A stretch of DNA of 64,000 bases from Dyella sp. C11 (GCF_003121485.1 NZ_QAVX01000003.1:231693-295692); one strand, 5' to 3'. Shown: positions 53,328 to 62,577, numbered from the stretch's first letter. A program made the numbers and translations. The notes: generated by a model from the letters alone, not told the origin.

Positions 53328-53606
53328 ATGTGTGTCCTTCCGCCACCTTTAGATGACGCCGTCCCGGCGCGATGCGAGCAGCCGGACAAGGCATTGCCGC
53401 GTCGGGCACCATCCCTGGCTGCGACGCTGGCCGTGCTGGAAAGTGCGCGCAAGATCGAATCCTCCTTCTACGACTCGCTGGCGTGGTATCGCGAGGTGCC
53501 AATTGCCGAACTGGGCGGCCTGACGGCGCGTGAACTGGTTGCGCAGGGGCGCGCGGAACACGTGATTGGGTTCCTGCGCGCGATCCAGCGGGGCGATCGC
53601 GATTAG
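53328..53606 (+). CDS. Small protein with DUF2384/ParS-like C-terminal segment
   Basis: This is a protein of about 92 aa. The C-terminal part (WYREVPIAELGGLTARELVA then GRAEHVIGFLRAI) resembles the toxin-binding domain of Xre/MbcA/ParS antitoxins. There is no room for the usual N-terminal HTH, and no RES-domain toxin gene is adjacent. The start is uncertain: ATG 53328 lacks a ribosome site; an earlier in-frame ATG at 53211 gives a longer product with an unconvincing N-terminus. It could be a solitary antitoxin-type fragment. Confidence 0.5.
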   Translation: MCVLPPPLDDAVPARCEQPDKALPRRAPSLAATLAVLESARKIESSFYDSLAWYREVPIAELGGLTARELVAQGRAEHVIGFLRAIQRGDRD

Positions 53607-53716
53607 CGGGCTGGCGTCGTGCGCCTGCGTGCTGGGGCATCTGCCCAGTGACTTCAAGCACGGGCCGGCATACCTGCATGGGCGCATGCTGCAGGTCTGT
53701 CGCCGGAGGTGCTGAC

Positions 53717-54460
53717 ATGAGCAGATGGCCATTCGCAATCATCGTATGCATGCTTGGCATCATCAGCTTGGGAACTGTCGCGCGGGCTGACGAGGCGCCT
53801 GCGGCGCTGCGCGACGATCTGGTACACATCAATCAGGCCCTGATGGATGCACTTCCCACCGGCGACAAGGCCGCGTGGCAGCGCTGGGTAGCCGACGATG
53901 CCGTCATCATCGATGAGTTCGGTCGCGTGGCTGGGAAGGCCGATACGATCGCATCGCTCCGCGCATTTCCTGCAGGCATCACCGGCAGCATCGAGATGCG
54001 CGATCCGCATGCGTGGCTGCATGGCGACAGCGCCTTGCTCAGCGTGGAGGAATACGAGCGCGAAACCTACTTCGGGCAATCGTTCGTGGTGCGCTATCGC
54101 GCGCTGCTGACCTTTGCCAGGCGCGATGGCGAATGGAAGCTGGTGGGTTCCGAAGACGTGACTCTTCCCACGCCACCACCCAGCCTGGATGTGCCTGGTC
54201 TTGTCCCGGGCGACTATGTCGGTACCTACCGCTTTGCGCCGGGGCGGGCGTGGGTCGTGTCGGTGGATCACGGTGCGCTTGCTGTTGCCATGCGTGCCGG
54301 CGGCGAAGTGCATACGCTTCAACCCGTTGCCAAGGATGTCTTCATGGGGACGGATGACGAGCGCAACCTGCTGATCTTCCAGCGCGATGAGCATGGCAAG
54401 GTCACCACGCTGATCGAACGCCGGAAGTTCAACGACCTGAGGCTCAACAAGGAAGCCTGA
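53717..54460 (+). CDS. Exported NTF2-like (DUF4440) protein
   Basis: This 247-aa protein has a signal peptide (IIVCMLGIISLGTVARADE). Residues about 30-145 form an NTF2-like/DUF4440 domain: INQALMDALPTGDKAAWQRW, DDAVIIDEFGRV and FARRDGEWKLVGSEDV. The C-terminal 100 residues are a separate beta-rich segment (YRFAPGRAWVVSVDHGALAV). No catalytic activity can be deduced. A GGAGGTG site precedes ATG 53717. It stands alone and ends at a hairpin shared with the convergent HD-domain gene. Confidence 0.75.
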   Translation: MSRWPFAIIVCMLGIISLGTVARADEAPAALRDDLVHINQALMDALPTGDKAAWQRWVADDAVIIDEFGRVAGKADTIASLRAFPAGITGSIEMRDPHAWLHGDSALLSVEEYERETYFGQSFVVRYRALLTFARRDGEWKLVGSEDVTLPTPPPSLDVPGLVPGDYVGTYRFAPGRAWVVSVDHGALAVAMRAGGEVHTLQPVAKDVFMGTDDERNLLIFQRDEHGKVTTLIERRKFNDLRLNKEA

Positions 54461-54482
54461 GCGCCATGGCCTGCGGATGACC

Positions 54483-54514
54483 GGCGATGGCGAGGCCAGT
54501 GCCTCACCATCGCC
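54483..54514. terminator. Bidirectional terminator between convergent genes
   Basis: GGCGATGG-C-GAGGC pairs with GCCTC-A-CCATCGCC around a 4-base CAGT loop, 13 stem pairs and one mismatch, in the 62-bp space between the NTF2-like and HD-domain genes. Confidence 0.6.
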
Positions 54515-54522
54515 TGAAGCCA

Positions 54523-55161
54523 TCAGGCCGGCCATGCGGAGTTGAGAATGACGCTGCAGAAGTTGCCGCGATGGAAGTGCGGTTCCTTCAGTGCGATCAC
54601 ATCAGCTTTTACGTTGCCGAACGTGGTGTCGGGCTTGTGGCGAATGCCCTGATAGAACGCCTCGATGATGTCTTGCTTGAACTGCGCACTGCGTGGGTGT
54701 GCCTTGACGACGCTGGCACGGTCTTCGTTGGTGACATTCGGAAAACCCAGTCCCAGCACGTCCATTTCCACGCCAGCAGTGAGCAGGGCGATTTCCGGGC
54801 GCATGAATTCCGGGATGCCAGGCGTGGTGTGCAACGCAATGGAGGTCCATACCGTTTCGATGGCGTCGCTGGCAATGCCGTGGCGGCGCAGGAAATCGGC
54901 TGCTGCATTGGCGCCGTCCACTTCGAAGCGCTTGTCGGGGCTGCTGTGGCCCGGCATCAGTCCCATGTCGTGGAACATGGCGCTCACGTAGAGCAGTTCG
55001 GGATCGTAGTCGAGCTTTTTTTGCTGGCCGGTCAGCGCGCCGAACAGGAACACACGGCGTGAATGGTGGTACAGCAGCTCCGTTTCGGTGTCGCGTACCA
55101 GGTCGGTCACTTCCCGGGCCAGCTGGCTGTCGGGAATGGCAATGCCTGCAATGGTGCTCAT
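54523..55161 (-). CDS. HD-domain phosphohydrolase family protein
   Basis: This 212-aa protein has an HD domain: YHHSRRVFLFGAL gives the first metal-binding His, FHDMGL the HD pair, and ALHTTPG a later His. It looks like the cyanamide-hydratase-like HD proteins (size, the E-L-L-Y-V-S-A-M-F-H-D-M-G arrangement). The substrate is unknown. ATG 55161 follows GGAG. It is divergent from a GlxA-type regulator, which may control it. Confidence 0.8.
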   Translation of the reverse strand: MSTIAGIAIPDSQLAREVTDLVRDTETELLYHHSRRVFLFGALTGQQKKLDYDPELLYVSAMFHDMGLMPGHSSPDKRFEVDGANAAADFLRRHGIASDAIETVWTSIALHTTPGIPEFMRPEIALLTAGVEMDVLGLGFPNVTNEDRASVVKAHPRSAQFKQDIIEAFYQGIRHKPDTTFGNVKADVIALKEPHFHRGNFCSVILNSAWPA

Positions 55162-55296
55162 GGGGGTTGCTCCAGTCTGGGTCGGCACGCGGTGCGCCGG
55201 CTTCGCAGTCATTGGAGCCTGAAATGGCAAGGGCATGATTTGACTCAATGTTACAAATCATGCCATTTTGTGCCATCAACGGACGCCGGAGGTTCC

Positions 55297-56271
55297 GTGT
55301 CCCGAATCATGGCCATTCTTGCCCTGCCGGGCGTGCAGCTGCTCGACGTATCCGGCCCGCTCGACGTGTTCGCCGAGGCCAATCGCCGGCTGGGGCGCGA
55401 TGTCTATCGCCCCATGGTGGTGGGTGCATCAGCGCGGGCCATCGAAAGCTCGTCCGGCGTGCGGGTGATGCCGGATCTCACCATTCGCGACGACCCGCCC
55501 CGATTCGACACTGTGCTGGTTGCCGGCGCACCGGGCATGGCTCGTGCGCCGAGCCATGTCAGTGCCATCCAGTGGCTGCAGCGAGTGGCGAAGCGCAGTC
55601 GACGCTACGGTTCCGTGTGTAATGGCGCGCTTGTACTCGCCGACACCGGGCTGATCGAAGGCCGGCGCGTCACCACGCATTGGGGCGTGGTGGATGTATT
55701 GAAGGAGCGCCATCCCGGCATCGATGTGGAGGCGGATGCGCTCTATGTGCGCGACGGGCCGGTGTGCACGGCGGCGGGGGTTACGGCGGGCATGGATCTG
55801 GCATTGGCGCTGGTCGAGGAGGATCTTGGCCGCGATGTGGCGATGCAGGTAGCCAGCGAACTGGTGATGTTCTTCAAGCGGCCTGGCGGGCAGCTGCAAT
55901 TCAGCCGGCAGGGCGAGGCTGCGCTGGCCGGGCACGCCACCATCCAGGCCTTGCAGCGCTGGATTGGTGCACACCCTGAGGAGGATCACTCCGTGGCTGC
56001 ACTCGCCGAGCGTGCCGGGTTGAGTGCCAGGCACTTCGCTCGCGTGTTCCACCAGGAAGTCGGTGTGCCGCCCGCTGAATATGTGGAGCAAGTGCGTGTG
56101 GAAGTGGCGCGTCGACTGCTCGAGGCCGGCAAGGAGGCGCCGAAGCGTGTGGCCGCCCTGTGCGGCTATGCCGACGTCAACAGCCTGCGCCGGGCGTTCG
56201 TGCGCCGTCTTGGCGTGACACCGGCCGATTATCGGCGCATGCATCGTCCGGCGGATGTCGCGTTGGACTGA
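55297..56271 (+). CDS. GlxA-type AraC-family transcriptional regulator
   Basis: This 324-aa protein has an N-terminal DJ-1/PfpI-like (class I glutamine amidotransferase-like) domain: LALPGVQLLDVSGPLDVFAE, and SVCNGALVLADTGLIEGRRV with the conserved Cys. The C-terminal AraC DNA-binding domain has two HTHs: HSVAALAERAGLSARHFARVF and RVAALCGYADVNSLRRAFVRRLG. GTG 55297 lies just after GGAGG. It is divergent from the HD-domain gene, a frequent arrangement for regulator and target; the signal is unknown. Confidence 0.9.
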   Translation: MSRIMAILALPGVQLLDVSGPLDVFAEANRRLGRDVYRPMVVGASARAIESSSGVRVMPDLTIRDDPPRFDTVLVAGAPGMARAPSHVSAIQWLQRVAKRSRRYGSVCNGALVLADTGLIEGRRVTTHWGVVDVLKERHPGIDVEADALYVRDGPVCTAAGVTAGMDLALALVEEDLGRDVAMQVASELVMFFKRPGGQLQFSRQGEAALAGHATIQALQRWIGAHPEEDHSVAALAERAGLSARHFARVFHQEVGVPPAEYVEQVRVEVARRLLEAGKEAPKRVAALCGYADVNSLRRAFVRRLGVTPADYRRMHRPADVALD

Positions 56272-56278
56272 CGAGCGG

Positions 56279-57325
56279 TCATGTCGCACGCGAACGCTGG
56301 GAAAGAAAGCGCAACGTCGCTCGTTCCAGCTTGCGTGGATGATGGGCCAGGGATGCGGGTATGCGCCGATGCAGGCTTCCATCCTCCCAGCCAGTGAAGG
56401 CTTTCGGGTGGATGTACGACGTGCGGCATACCTTGGGCGTATTGCGCAATTGCGCAGCCACTTCGCGCACCACGTCGTTGATGGCTTCCTGCTTCGCCTT
56501 GTCGGTGGCCGTGCTCGGCACATGCGTTTCGGCAAGCAGGCCAACGGCCATCACGGTGCCTGCCCAGGTGCGAAAATCCTTCGCGGTGAAATCGCTGCCA
56601 CTGGCTTCGCGCAGATAGTCGTTGACCATACCCGAATCGATGGCGTGGCGTTTGCCGTCGTCGTCCACGTACTGGAACACGCGTTGTCCCGGCAGTTGCT
56701 GCAGACGTCGCAGCAGACGTGCAAGCCGGTCGTTGTTCAACGCCACCTCGCTCCACTGGCCACTCTTGGCCCGGAAGCACAGGTGAAGTTCGCCGGCATC
56801 GATACGTACATGCCGCGAGCGCAGGGTGGTCAATCCGTAACTGCCGTTGTCCTTGGTGTACGCCTCGTTGCCGACGCGTATCAGCGTTTCGTCCAGCAGG
56901 CGAACGATCAATGCCACCACTTTTTCCCGTGGCCAGCCGGGCAGGGCAAGGTCGGTTCTCACGCGGCGACGGATGCGCGGCAGCAGTGCGCCGAATTCGC
57001 TCACGTGCGAAAACTTGCTTTCGTCACGCACTTGACGCCAGCGCGAGTGGTAGCGGTACTGCTTGCGTCCACGCGCATCGCGACCCGTGGCCTGAAGATG
57101 GCCCCTGGGATTGGCGCAGATCCATACGTCGGCATAGGCCGGCGGTATGGCCAGGGCGTGAATGCGTTCGATCACGCTGGGCCGTGTGACGCGTCGGCCG
57201 CGGGCATCCACATAGATGAATCCCTTGCCGCGGCGCCGGCGATGCAGGCCGGGTTCTCCGTCATGCACGTAGACAAGGCCTTCCGAGGCCGCGTCACGCT
57301 CCGGTGGCGTCATGCGTCTGGTCAT
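56279..57325 (-). CDS. DNA topoisomerase IB (poxvirus-like)
   Basis: This 348-aa type IB topoisomerase relaxes supercoils through a 3'-phosphotyrosine. Conserved elements are IPPAYADVWICANPRGHLQATGRDARGRKQY (split across the N-terminal domain), VGNEAYTKDNGSYGLTTLRS, the catalytic KDFRTWAGTVMA, and the nucleophile Tyr in TSYIHP. Length is typical of the bacterial family. It is convergent with the GlxA regulator and divergent from a GIY-YIG-like gene. Confidence 0.92.
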   Translation of the reverse strand: MTRRMTPPERDAASEGLVYVHDGEPGLHRRRRGKGFIYVDARGRRVTRPSVIERIHALAIPPAYADVWICANPRGHLQATGRDARGRKQYRYHSRWRQVRDESKFSHVSEFGALLPRIRRRVRTDLALPGWPREKVVALIVRLLDETLIRVGNEAYTKDNGSYGLTTLRSRHVRIDAGELHLCFRAKSGQWSEVALNNDRLARLLRRLQQLPGQRVFQYVDDDGKRHAIDSGMVNDYLREASGSDFTAKDFRTWAGTVMAVGLLAETHVPSTATDKAKQEAINDVVREVAAQLRNTPKVCRTSYIHPKAFTGWEDGSLHRRIPASLAHHPRKLERATLRFLSQRSRAT

Positions 57326-57411
57326 GCGGATGAGCTTCCACGGCGTTCGTGAATGGGCTGATTGCCTTTTGTGAGCACCGGGTGCGTTGCTGCCTGTGCG
57401 ACCATCGCGCC

Positions 57412-58014
57412 ATGGATGAATTCGTCATGCCCCGCACCCTCGCCAAGGGCCGCACGTTCGTCTACCTGCTGCCATGGCGGGACCAGGACCTGATCAAGGT
57501 CGGCTATTCGCGCCAGCCGCTGGTTCGCATGCGTACGTTGCATCGCCGCTTCTTTGACGTGTTCGATCTGGATCGCGGGCTTTTGCTGGAAACCGAGCGT
57601 CTGGCGCAAGCCCGCCGCATCGAACGCGACATTCTTGTCCGTCATGCCAACGAGCGCTCACCGGCGCCTTTGTCGGTGCCGGACGAGGCCGCCGGCTACA
57701 GCGAATGGCTGCGCGGTGTTTGTCCCGAGGTGACGGCGACGTTGTCGGAGATTGCATCGCGCGAAGGTTTTCCCTTGCACTCGCTGCGCGCGTGGCTGCA
57801 GCAGTGGTTCGCCAGCCAGGGTGATGGCCTGTACGAATGGTCCCTGCGCATGCTGGAGGCCATCGAATATGAAACCTTCAACGTGCCGGCGGAACGTCGG
57901 CGGAACCTCGCCGCCGCTTCGCTGGCCTATGTGATGGACGCGTGCGAGGCGGTGGGTTTGCCGCTGGGCGGCTTCTTTCCGGAGCGTGCGTTGGCATGGC
58001 GGGCGGCCGCCTGA
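57412..58014 (+). CDS. GIY-YIG/MUG113-like domain protein
   Basis: This 200-aa protein has an N-terminal segment, FVYLLPWRDQDLIKVGYSRQ followed by PLVRMRTLHRRFFDVF, which resembles the T5orf172/MUG113 branch of the GIY-YIG superfamily (Tyr, then K-V-G-Y-S and the Arg helix). The remaining part is helical with no match I recognise. Whether it retains nuclease activity is unclear; the second Tyr and Arg are plausible but the metal-binding Glu is not secure. Next to topoisomerase IB, a DNA role is possible. Confidence 0.55.
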   Translation: MDEFVMPRTLAKGRTFVYLLPWRDQDLIKVGYSRQPLVRMRTLHRRFFDVFDLDRGLLLETERLAQARRIERDILVRHANERSPAPLSVPDEAAGYSEWLRGVCPEVTATLSEIASREGFPLHSLRAWLQQWFASQGDGLYEWSLRMLEAIEYETFNVPAERRRNLAAASLAYVMDACEAVGLPLGGFFPERALAWRAAA

Positions 58015-58079
58015 AAAGGCCACGTCCGGATCGCGAAAATCCCACACGGCCGTGATGAATCGCGGCCTACGCTTCAACC

Positions 58080-58307
58080 ATGAACCGAACCCGCCTTCGC
58101 CTGGAACGCAGCCTTGATGTGCTGGATATCGAGGTGTCGACGCTGCTCAGTTCGCATCCGGAGGCGACGGACTTCTGGCCGCGCTTCGCCGCGCTGGCTG
58201 ACGAATTGATGCAGCGTAGCGACCCCTTGGACCAGGACTGGTTGATGGCCCGCATCGGCGCCATGCTATCGACGCATGGCGTGCAGGGGAGCTATCCGCT
58301 CTTTTGA
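58080..58307 (+). CDS. Small hypothetical protein
   Basis: This 75-aa protein is mostly helical and acidic in the middle (DVLDIEVSTLLSSHPEATDF, ALADELMQRSDPLDQDW). No motif, signal peptide or membrane segment is visible. It has a good codon pattern for the genome and a position just after the GIY-YIG-like gene. It converges on the debranching-enzyme gene with a 4-base gap. I do not recognise a family. Confidence 0.5.
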   Translation: MNRTRLRLERSLDVLDIEVSTLLSSHPEATDFWPRFAALADELMQRSDPLDQDWLMARIGAMLSTHGVQGSYPLF

Positions 58308-58311
58308 CGGT

Positions 58312-60453
58312 TCACTGGTCCACCCGGATGCGCACGTCCGGTGCACCGCCTTCGCGGAAGGTCACCACGCGCCCGCCGATGCGTTCGAAGCCGACGTTAA
58401 CGCGCGCCGTGCCAACTTCCAGGCCATTGACTATGAGTCGATCGATCCCCTGAGGAAGGCGCGGGCGTCGTACACGCACCACGCCGTGGCGCCCATCGAT
58501 ATCCATGCCCAGGCAGGACTGCATCAGCATGAACATGGAGCCGGCTGCCCAAGCCTGCGGCATGCAAGCCACGGGATACGCCACGGGTGGTTCGCCGGCG
58601 CGCCTTGGAAAGCCGCAGAACAGTTCGGGCAGGCGCATGCCGAAATGCGTCGCCGCCTCGAAGGTTTCGCCGACCAGTCGCACCACGTCGTCGCGTTCGC
58701 CGTAATGCGCCATGCCGGCAGCACTCATGGCGACGTCGTGCGGCCATACCGAGCCGTCGTGATAGGACATGGGGTTGAATCGCGCCTGCTCGTAGGCCAG
58801 CGTGCGCACGCCCCAGCCGCCGTCGAACGCTGCCGAGCGCAGCTGTCGTATCACCTGCCGCGCGCGCTTTTTGCGCGGCAGGCCGGTATAGAGCAGGTGC
58901 CCCACGTTGGACGTGCGGACGCGACAAAGTGCGTCGGCACCATCGCGGGCAATGCCATAGAAAGCCATCTCCTCGTCCCAGAACAGTTCTTCCACGGCGT
59001 GCCGCATGCTGGTGGCACGCGTGCGCCAACGGCCAGCGCATTCGCCTTCGCCGCGCCGATCGGCCAGCCAGGCCATGCTGCGCAGTGCGGCGTAGACGTA
59101 GCCCTGGACTTCGATCAGCGCAATCGGGCCTTCGGGAATGCGGCCATCGGCGTGGAACACGGAGTCGTTGCTGTCCTTCCATCCCTGGTTCACCAGGCCA
59201 CCTTCGGCGCCGCGGGCATACGCGAGAAAGCCGTGGCTGTGAGCATCGCAGGTGGTTTCGATCCAGCCCAGTGCGGCTTTCAGCGAGGGCCACAGATTGT
59301 CGATAAAGGCAAGGTCCGCCGTGCGTTCGGCGTAGGCCCCGGCAAGCATCACGAACAATGGCGTGGAGTCCACGCCGCCGTAATACAGCCCGAACGGCAC
59401 TTCGCCCAGCGATGCCATTTCACCAGCGCGTGTCTCGTGCATGATCTTGCCAAGTGCGGAATCGCGGAACGCCGAGGTTTCCGTCGCCTGGCGACTGGCG
59501 AGGTATGCCAGCACGCCACGCGCAAGGCTCGGATCTACCCACAGCGTTTGCAGGGCCGTAATGAGACCGTCCCGCCCGAATGGCGTGGAGAACCACGGAA
59601 TGCCCGCGTAGGGATAAGGGCCGGTGGGAAGGTCGGCGACCAGCAACGCAATATCCGCACGCGAGCGATCCAGCCAGTTGTTGAACAGGCGCGCGTTGCT
59701 CTTGAGACAAGCGCCACGATGGCGTCGACGGCGCACGGTGGCTCGCGCCGCTGCGGCGGCGCTGCGGTAGCGCTCGCGTGTCGGTTGCATCGGTTCGTCA
59801 CCCACTTCGATGTAGAGCGAGACGCCGTCCATGCGTGGCAAGGCGATCTCGAAGTCCGCGCGCTGCGGCCCGAGTTGGGTGGGCGTTGCCGAGAAATTGA
59901 TGACAGTGCGCCGCATGACATCGTCCAGTCCCCGATAGGCCAGGCGAACCTGGTCCTTGCCGATGTCCGGTGGCAGCACGTCGCCGCGTCGTTCGCGCTT
60001 CATGCCGCGCACTTCGAAGATGTCGCGGAAATCGGCATGAAAGCGCAGGCAGACCAGGACGGTCAGGTCGCTGTCGTCGAAGTTGTGCAGGTGGATCTGT
60101 TCGAACAGCCGGTTGTCCCACAGCAGTCGAGTACGTTGCACGTGGATGACGCCGGCGGGCGCCGCCTTGCCGCCAATCGGCGGCAGGGGTTCATTGGTGA
60201 GGTCGGCGGTAAACAAGACGTTGTCGTGGCTTACCGTGCCGCTGAGCAGCGACGGCTTGATGCCGCCCAGCTCCAGTATCCAGTGCGACAACACGCGCGT
60301 GTCATTGCGGAACATGCCTTCGGCGCCGCCCAGCATGTCGCCGCGTGCATCGCTGACGGCAAAACTGTGCGCCGCCTTGAGCGCGAACATGGCCCGCGTT
60401 TCGCCGACATGAAGGTCTTCGGTTATCTCGTTCGGTGCATACGCGTCATTCAT
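58312..60453 (-). CDS. Amylo-alpha-1,6-glucosidase (glycogen debranching enzyme-like)
   Basis: This 713-aa protein combines the N-terminal glycogen-debranching beta domain (HSFAVSDARGDMLGGAEGMF, FRNDTRVLSHWILELGG) with a C-terminal (alpha/alpha)6 catalytic domain: GIPWFSTPFGRDGLITALQ, NQGWKDSNDSVFHADG and PVACMPQAWAAGSMFML. These are standard in bacterial amylo-alpha-1,6-glucosidases. The substrate could be glycogen or another branched glucan. It follows a GT4 glycosyltransferase gene by 9 bases; the pair recurs in many Proteobacteria and is probably co-transcribed. Confidence 0.9.
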   Translation of the reverse strand: MNDAYAPNEITEDLHVGETRAMFALKAAHSFAVSDARGDMLGGAEGMFRNDTRVLSHWILELGGIKPSLLSGTVSHDNVLFTADLTNEPLPPIGGKAAPAGVIHVQRTRLLWDNRLFEQIHLHNFDDSDLTVLVCLRFHADFRDIFEVRGMKRERRGDVLPPDIGKDQVRLAYRGLDDVMRRTVINFSATPTQLGPQRADFEIALPRMDGVSLYIEVGDEPMQPTRERYRSAAAAARATVRRRRHRGACLKSNARLFNNWLDRSRADIALLVADLPTGPYPYAGIPWFSTPFGRDGLITALQTLWVDPSLARGVLAYLASRQATETSAFRDSALGKIMHETRAGEMASLGEVPFGLYYGGVDSTPLFVMLAGAYAERTADLAFIDNLWPSLKAALGWIETTCDAHSHGFLAYARGAEGGLVNQGWKDSNDSVFHADGRIPEGPIALIEVQGYVYAALRSMAWLADRRGEGECAGRWRTRATSMRHAVEELFWDEEMAFYGIARDGADALCRVRTSNVGHLLYTGLPRKKRARQVIRQLRSAAFDGGWGVRTLAYEQARFNPMSYHDGSVWPHDVAMSAAGMAHYGERDDVVRLVGETFEAATHFGMRLPELFCGFPRRAGEPPVAYPVACMPQAWAAGSMFMLMQSCLGMDIDGRHGVVRVRRPRLPQGIDRLIVNGLEVGTARVNVGFERIGGRVVTFREGGAPDVRIRVDQ

Positions 60454-60462
60454 CCGATGGTC

Positions 60463-61521
60463 TCATGTGCCCACAGCGCGAAGGTCGGCCGGCGGCATCA
60501 TCACTTGGCGATACACTGACTCGTACGCGGCCGCCATGACGTCGGCAGTGAAGCGCCGTTCGAAGACGCTTCGGATGCTGCGGCGGTTGAGGCGTGAAAG
60601 GCGAGCCACGGCCGCCACGGCTTCGTCCTCGCTGTTTACTATGAAGCCGGTCAAGCCATCGTCGACGACGCTGGGCACCGATCCGCAGTTCCATGCGATC
60701 ACTGGCGTGCCGCATGCCATGGCCTCGATCATCACCAGGCCGAAGGGTTCGGGCCAGTCGATGGGAAACAACAGGGCGCGCGCGTTCCCCAGAAAGGCTT
60801 CCTTGTCGCTGTCGCTGATTTCGCCGACGAACTGAACAAGTGGATGGTCGAGTAGCGGAGCAATGTGTTCGTGGAAATATGCCTGGTCCACGGCATCGAC
60901 CTTGGCGGCGATACGCAGTGGAATACCGGCACGCAGCGCAATGGCGATGGCGCGGTCCGGCCGCTTTTCCGGGGAGATGCGTCCCAGGAAGGCGAGATAG
61001 CCGTCGCCGGCGCTCAGGTGGGCGCGATACAGGTCGGCTGGAATGCCGTGGGGCACCGTGGCAATCCATGACGCATGCGGCAGCGGTGCGCGCTGCTGTC
61101 GCGAAATGGAAACCAGGGGATATTGCGGCCAGCGTGCATAGGCGTCGGGGAGGTCCGTCAGGTCGAGGCGGCCGTGCAGCGTAGTCACCGTGTGGGACGC
61201 CACCGCTTCGAAGGCGGGCAGGTGGATCAGGTCGATATGAAAGTGCAGCACATCGAATCGATCCATCTGCCTCTGCACTTCGTAGAGCAATGTCAGGTGC
61301 GCGGCGAGATCGGACTTCAGTGGCGAGGGATCGAGCCGGATGGACTGTGCGCGCGTGGCGCTGAGTTTGGCGCGTGTCTGTGCATCGGCGCTGGCAAACA
61401 AAGTGACATCGTGTCCGCGCTTGACCAGTGCATCCGTCAGGTAGGCAACGATGCGCTCCGTGCCGCCATAGAGCCGAGGCGGTACGGATTCGTAGAGTGG
61501 GGAGATCTGGGCGATACGCAC
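60463..61521 (-). CDS. GT4-family glycosyltransferase
   Basis: This 352-aa GT-B enzyme begins MRIAQISPLYESVPPRLYGG-like (GTG start, residues V-R-I-A-Q), followed by the GGTERIVAYLTDALVKRGH donor loop. C-terminal elements are LAFLGRISPEKRPDRAI and the conserved EPFGLVMIEAMACGTPVIAW with the sugar-nucleotide-binding Glu pair. Substrates are unknown. GTG 61521 follows GAGG; ATG 61575 would add 18 residues that homologues are not expected to have. It precedes the debranching enzyme in an apparent two-gene operon. Confidence 0.88.
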   Translation of the reverse strand: MRIAQISPLYESVPPRLYGGTERIVAYLTDALVKRGHDVTLFASADAQTRAKLSATRAQSIRLDPSPLKSDLAAHLTLLYEVQRQMDRFDVLHFHIDLIHLPAFEAVASHTVTTLHGRLDLTDLPDAYARWPQYPLVSISRQQRAPLPHASWIATVPHGIPADLYRAHLSAGDGYLAFLGRISPEKRPDRAIAIALRAGIPLRIAAKVDAVDQAYFHEHIAPLLDHPLVQFVGEISDSDKEAFLGNARALLFPIDWPEPFGLVMIEAMACGTPVIAWNCGSVPSVVDDGLTGFIVNSEDEAVAAVARLSRLNRRSIRSVFERRFTADVMAAAYESVYRQVMMPPADLRAVGT

Positions 61522-61764
61522 GTTTACCTCGCGAGGGCCGGATGACGCGCGTGCGTCATCGTGGGAGTCGTGCATCCCTTCGTTCTTGCCTGGCGATGAA
61601 AGGCGGGACCGCGCACGGCGGCTTAGCCATGCCATCGATAAGGCGGCAAGGCGCGGCGCGAGAGACATTCGCGTGGGGCGGGGCAGGCTTGCGTCCGTTG
61701 CTGCTCACTTTGCGGTGTGCGAGGTGGAGCTGGCGTGGAAACGGCGTTCGGTGCCATCAAGCCG

Positions 61765-61795
61765 AAAAAAACGGCCGCTGGATATCAGCGGCCGT
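61765..61795 (-). terminator. Intrinsic terminator after the response-regulator gene
   Basis: ACGGCCGCTG pairs perfectly with CAGCGGCCGT around GATAT; on the minus strand it is followed by six T. It lies 26 bases beyond the regulator stop codon. Confidence 0.9.
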
Positions 61796-61821
61796 TGAGT
61801 CAATCACAGGCGTGTGCGGTA

Positions 61822-62577
61822 TCAGGCCATGGCGAGAGAAGGGCTCGCAGCCTGCGGCGTCATGCTCTTCGACGCGGGCTTGATGTCTGCCAGGCGGTAA
61901 CCCGCGGTCGGCAGGGTATGCATCAACGGGTTGGCGAACGGCTTGTCGATGGCCCGGCGCAAAATGTAGAGGTGCGAACGCAACGTGTCGGAATCGGGCA
62001 GCGATTCGCCCCAAACTTCGCGCTCCAGGCGCGAACGGCTCACCACGCGCGGCGATTCGCGCATCAGGATGGCCAGCAGTCGCAAGCCGATGGGCGACAG
62101 GGTGAGTTCCTGTTCGCCGCGTGTCACGTTCAAGGTGCCGGTGTCGTAGGTCAGGTCACCCACGGTGAGCACTTCGCGCGACACCTGGCGACGTTCACGA
62201 CGGATCAGCGTGCGCAGGCGTGCTTCGAGTTCGCGCAAATCGAAAGGCTTGCACAGGTAATCGTCGGCGCCGGTATCCAGGCCGGCCACCTTGTCATCGA
62301 GCGTGTTGCGGCCGGTGAGCATCAGGATGGGCGCGGCGATTTTGTGTTCACCACGCAGGCGGCGACAAACCTCCAGGCCGTCCATGCCGGGCAGCATGCC
62401 GTCGAGCACTATGGCGTCATAGTCGTTCGACGACGCCAGGTGCAAACCGGTAATGCCGTCGTAGGCATAGTCCACGGTATAGCCCTGGCTCTCCAGGTAT
62501 TCACCCGTGGCCTGAGCGTTCTGGCGGTTGTCCTCGACGAGGATGATGAAGCCGGATCGGCGTTTCTTCGCGTGCAT
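61822..62577 (-). CDS. OmpR/PhoB-family response regulator
   Basis: This 251-aa two-domain regulator has a receiver domain with phospho-acceptor Asp in YDAIVLDGMLPGMDGLEVC, acidic pocket in ILVEDNRQ, Lys in DDYLCKPFDLREL, and a C-terminal winged helix (RLLAILMRESPRVVSRSRLE and DTLRSHLYILRRAID). ATG 62577 begins the conserved part; a GTG at 62649 would add 24 residues. No histidine kinase lies nearby, so it is an orphan here. A strong terminator follows. Confidence 0.88.
   Translation of the reverse strand: MHAKKRRSGFIILVEDNRQNAQATGEYLESQGYTVDYAYDGITGLHLASSNDYDAIVLDGMLPGMDGLEVCRRLRGEHKIAAPILMLTGRNTLDDKVAGLDTGADDYLCKPFDLRELEARLRTLIRRERRQVSREVLTVGDLTYDTGTLNVTRGEQELTLSPIGLRLLAILMRESPRVVSRSRLEREVWGESLPDSDTLRSHLYILRRAIDKPFANPLMHTLPTAGYRLADIKPASKSMTPQAASPSLAMA

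Noticed and set aside
58276..60519. Open frame of 747 codons on the plus strand opposite the debranching enzyme
   Set aside because: Antisense shadow of a well-supported glycoside hydrolase; no motifs and biased low-information composition.
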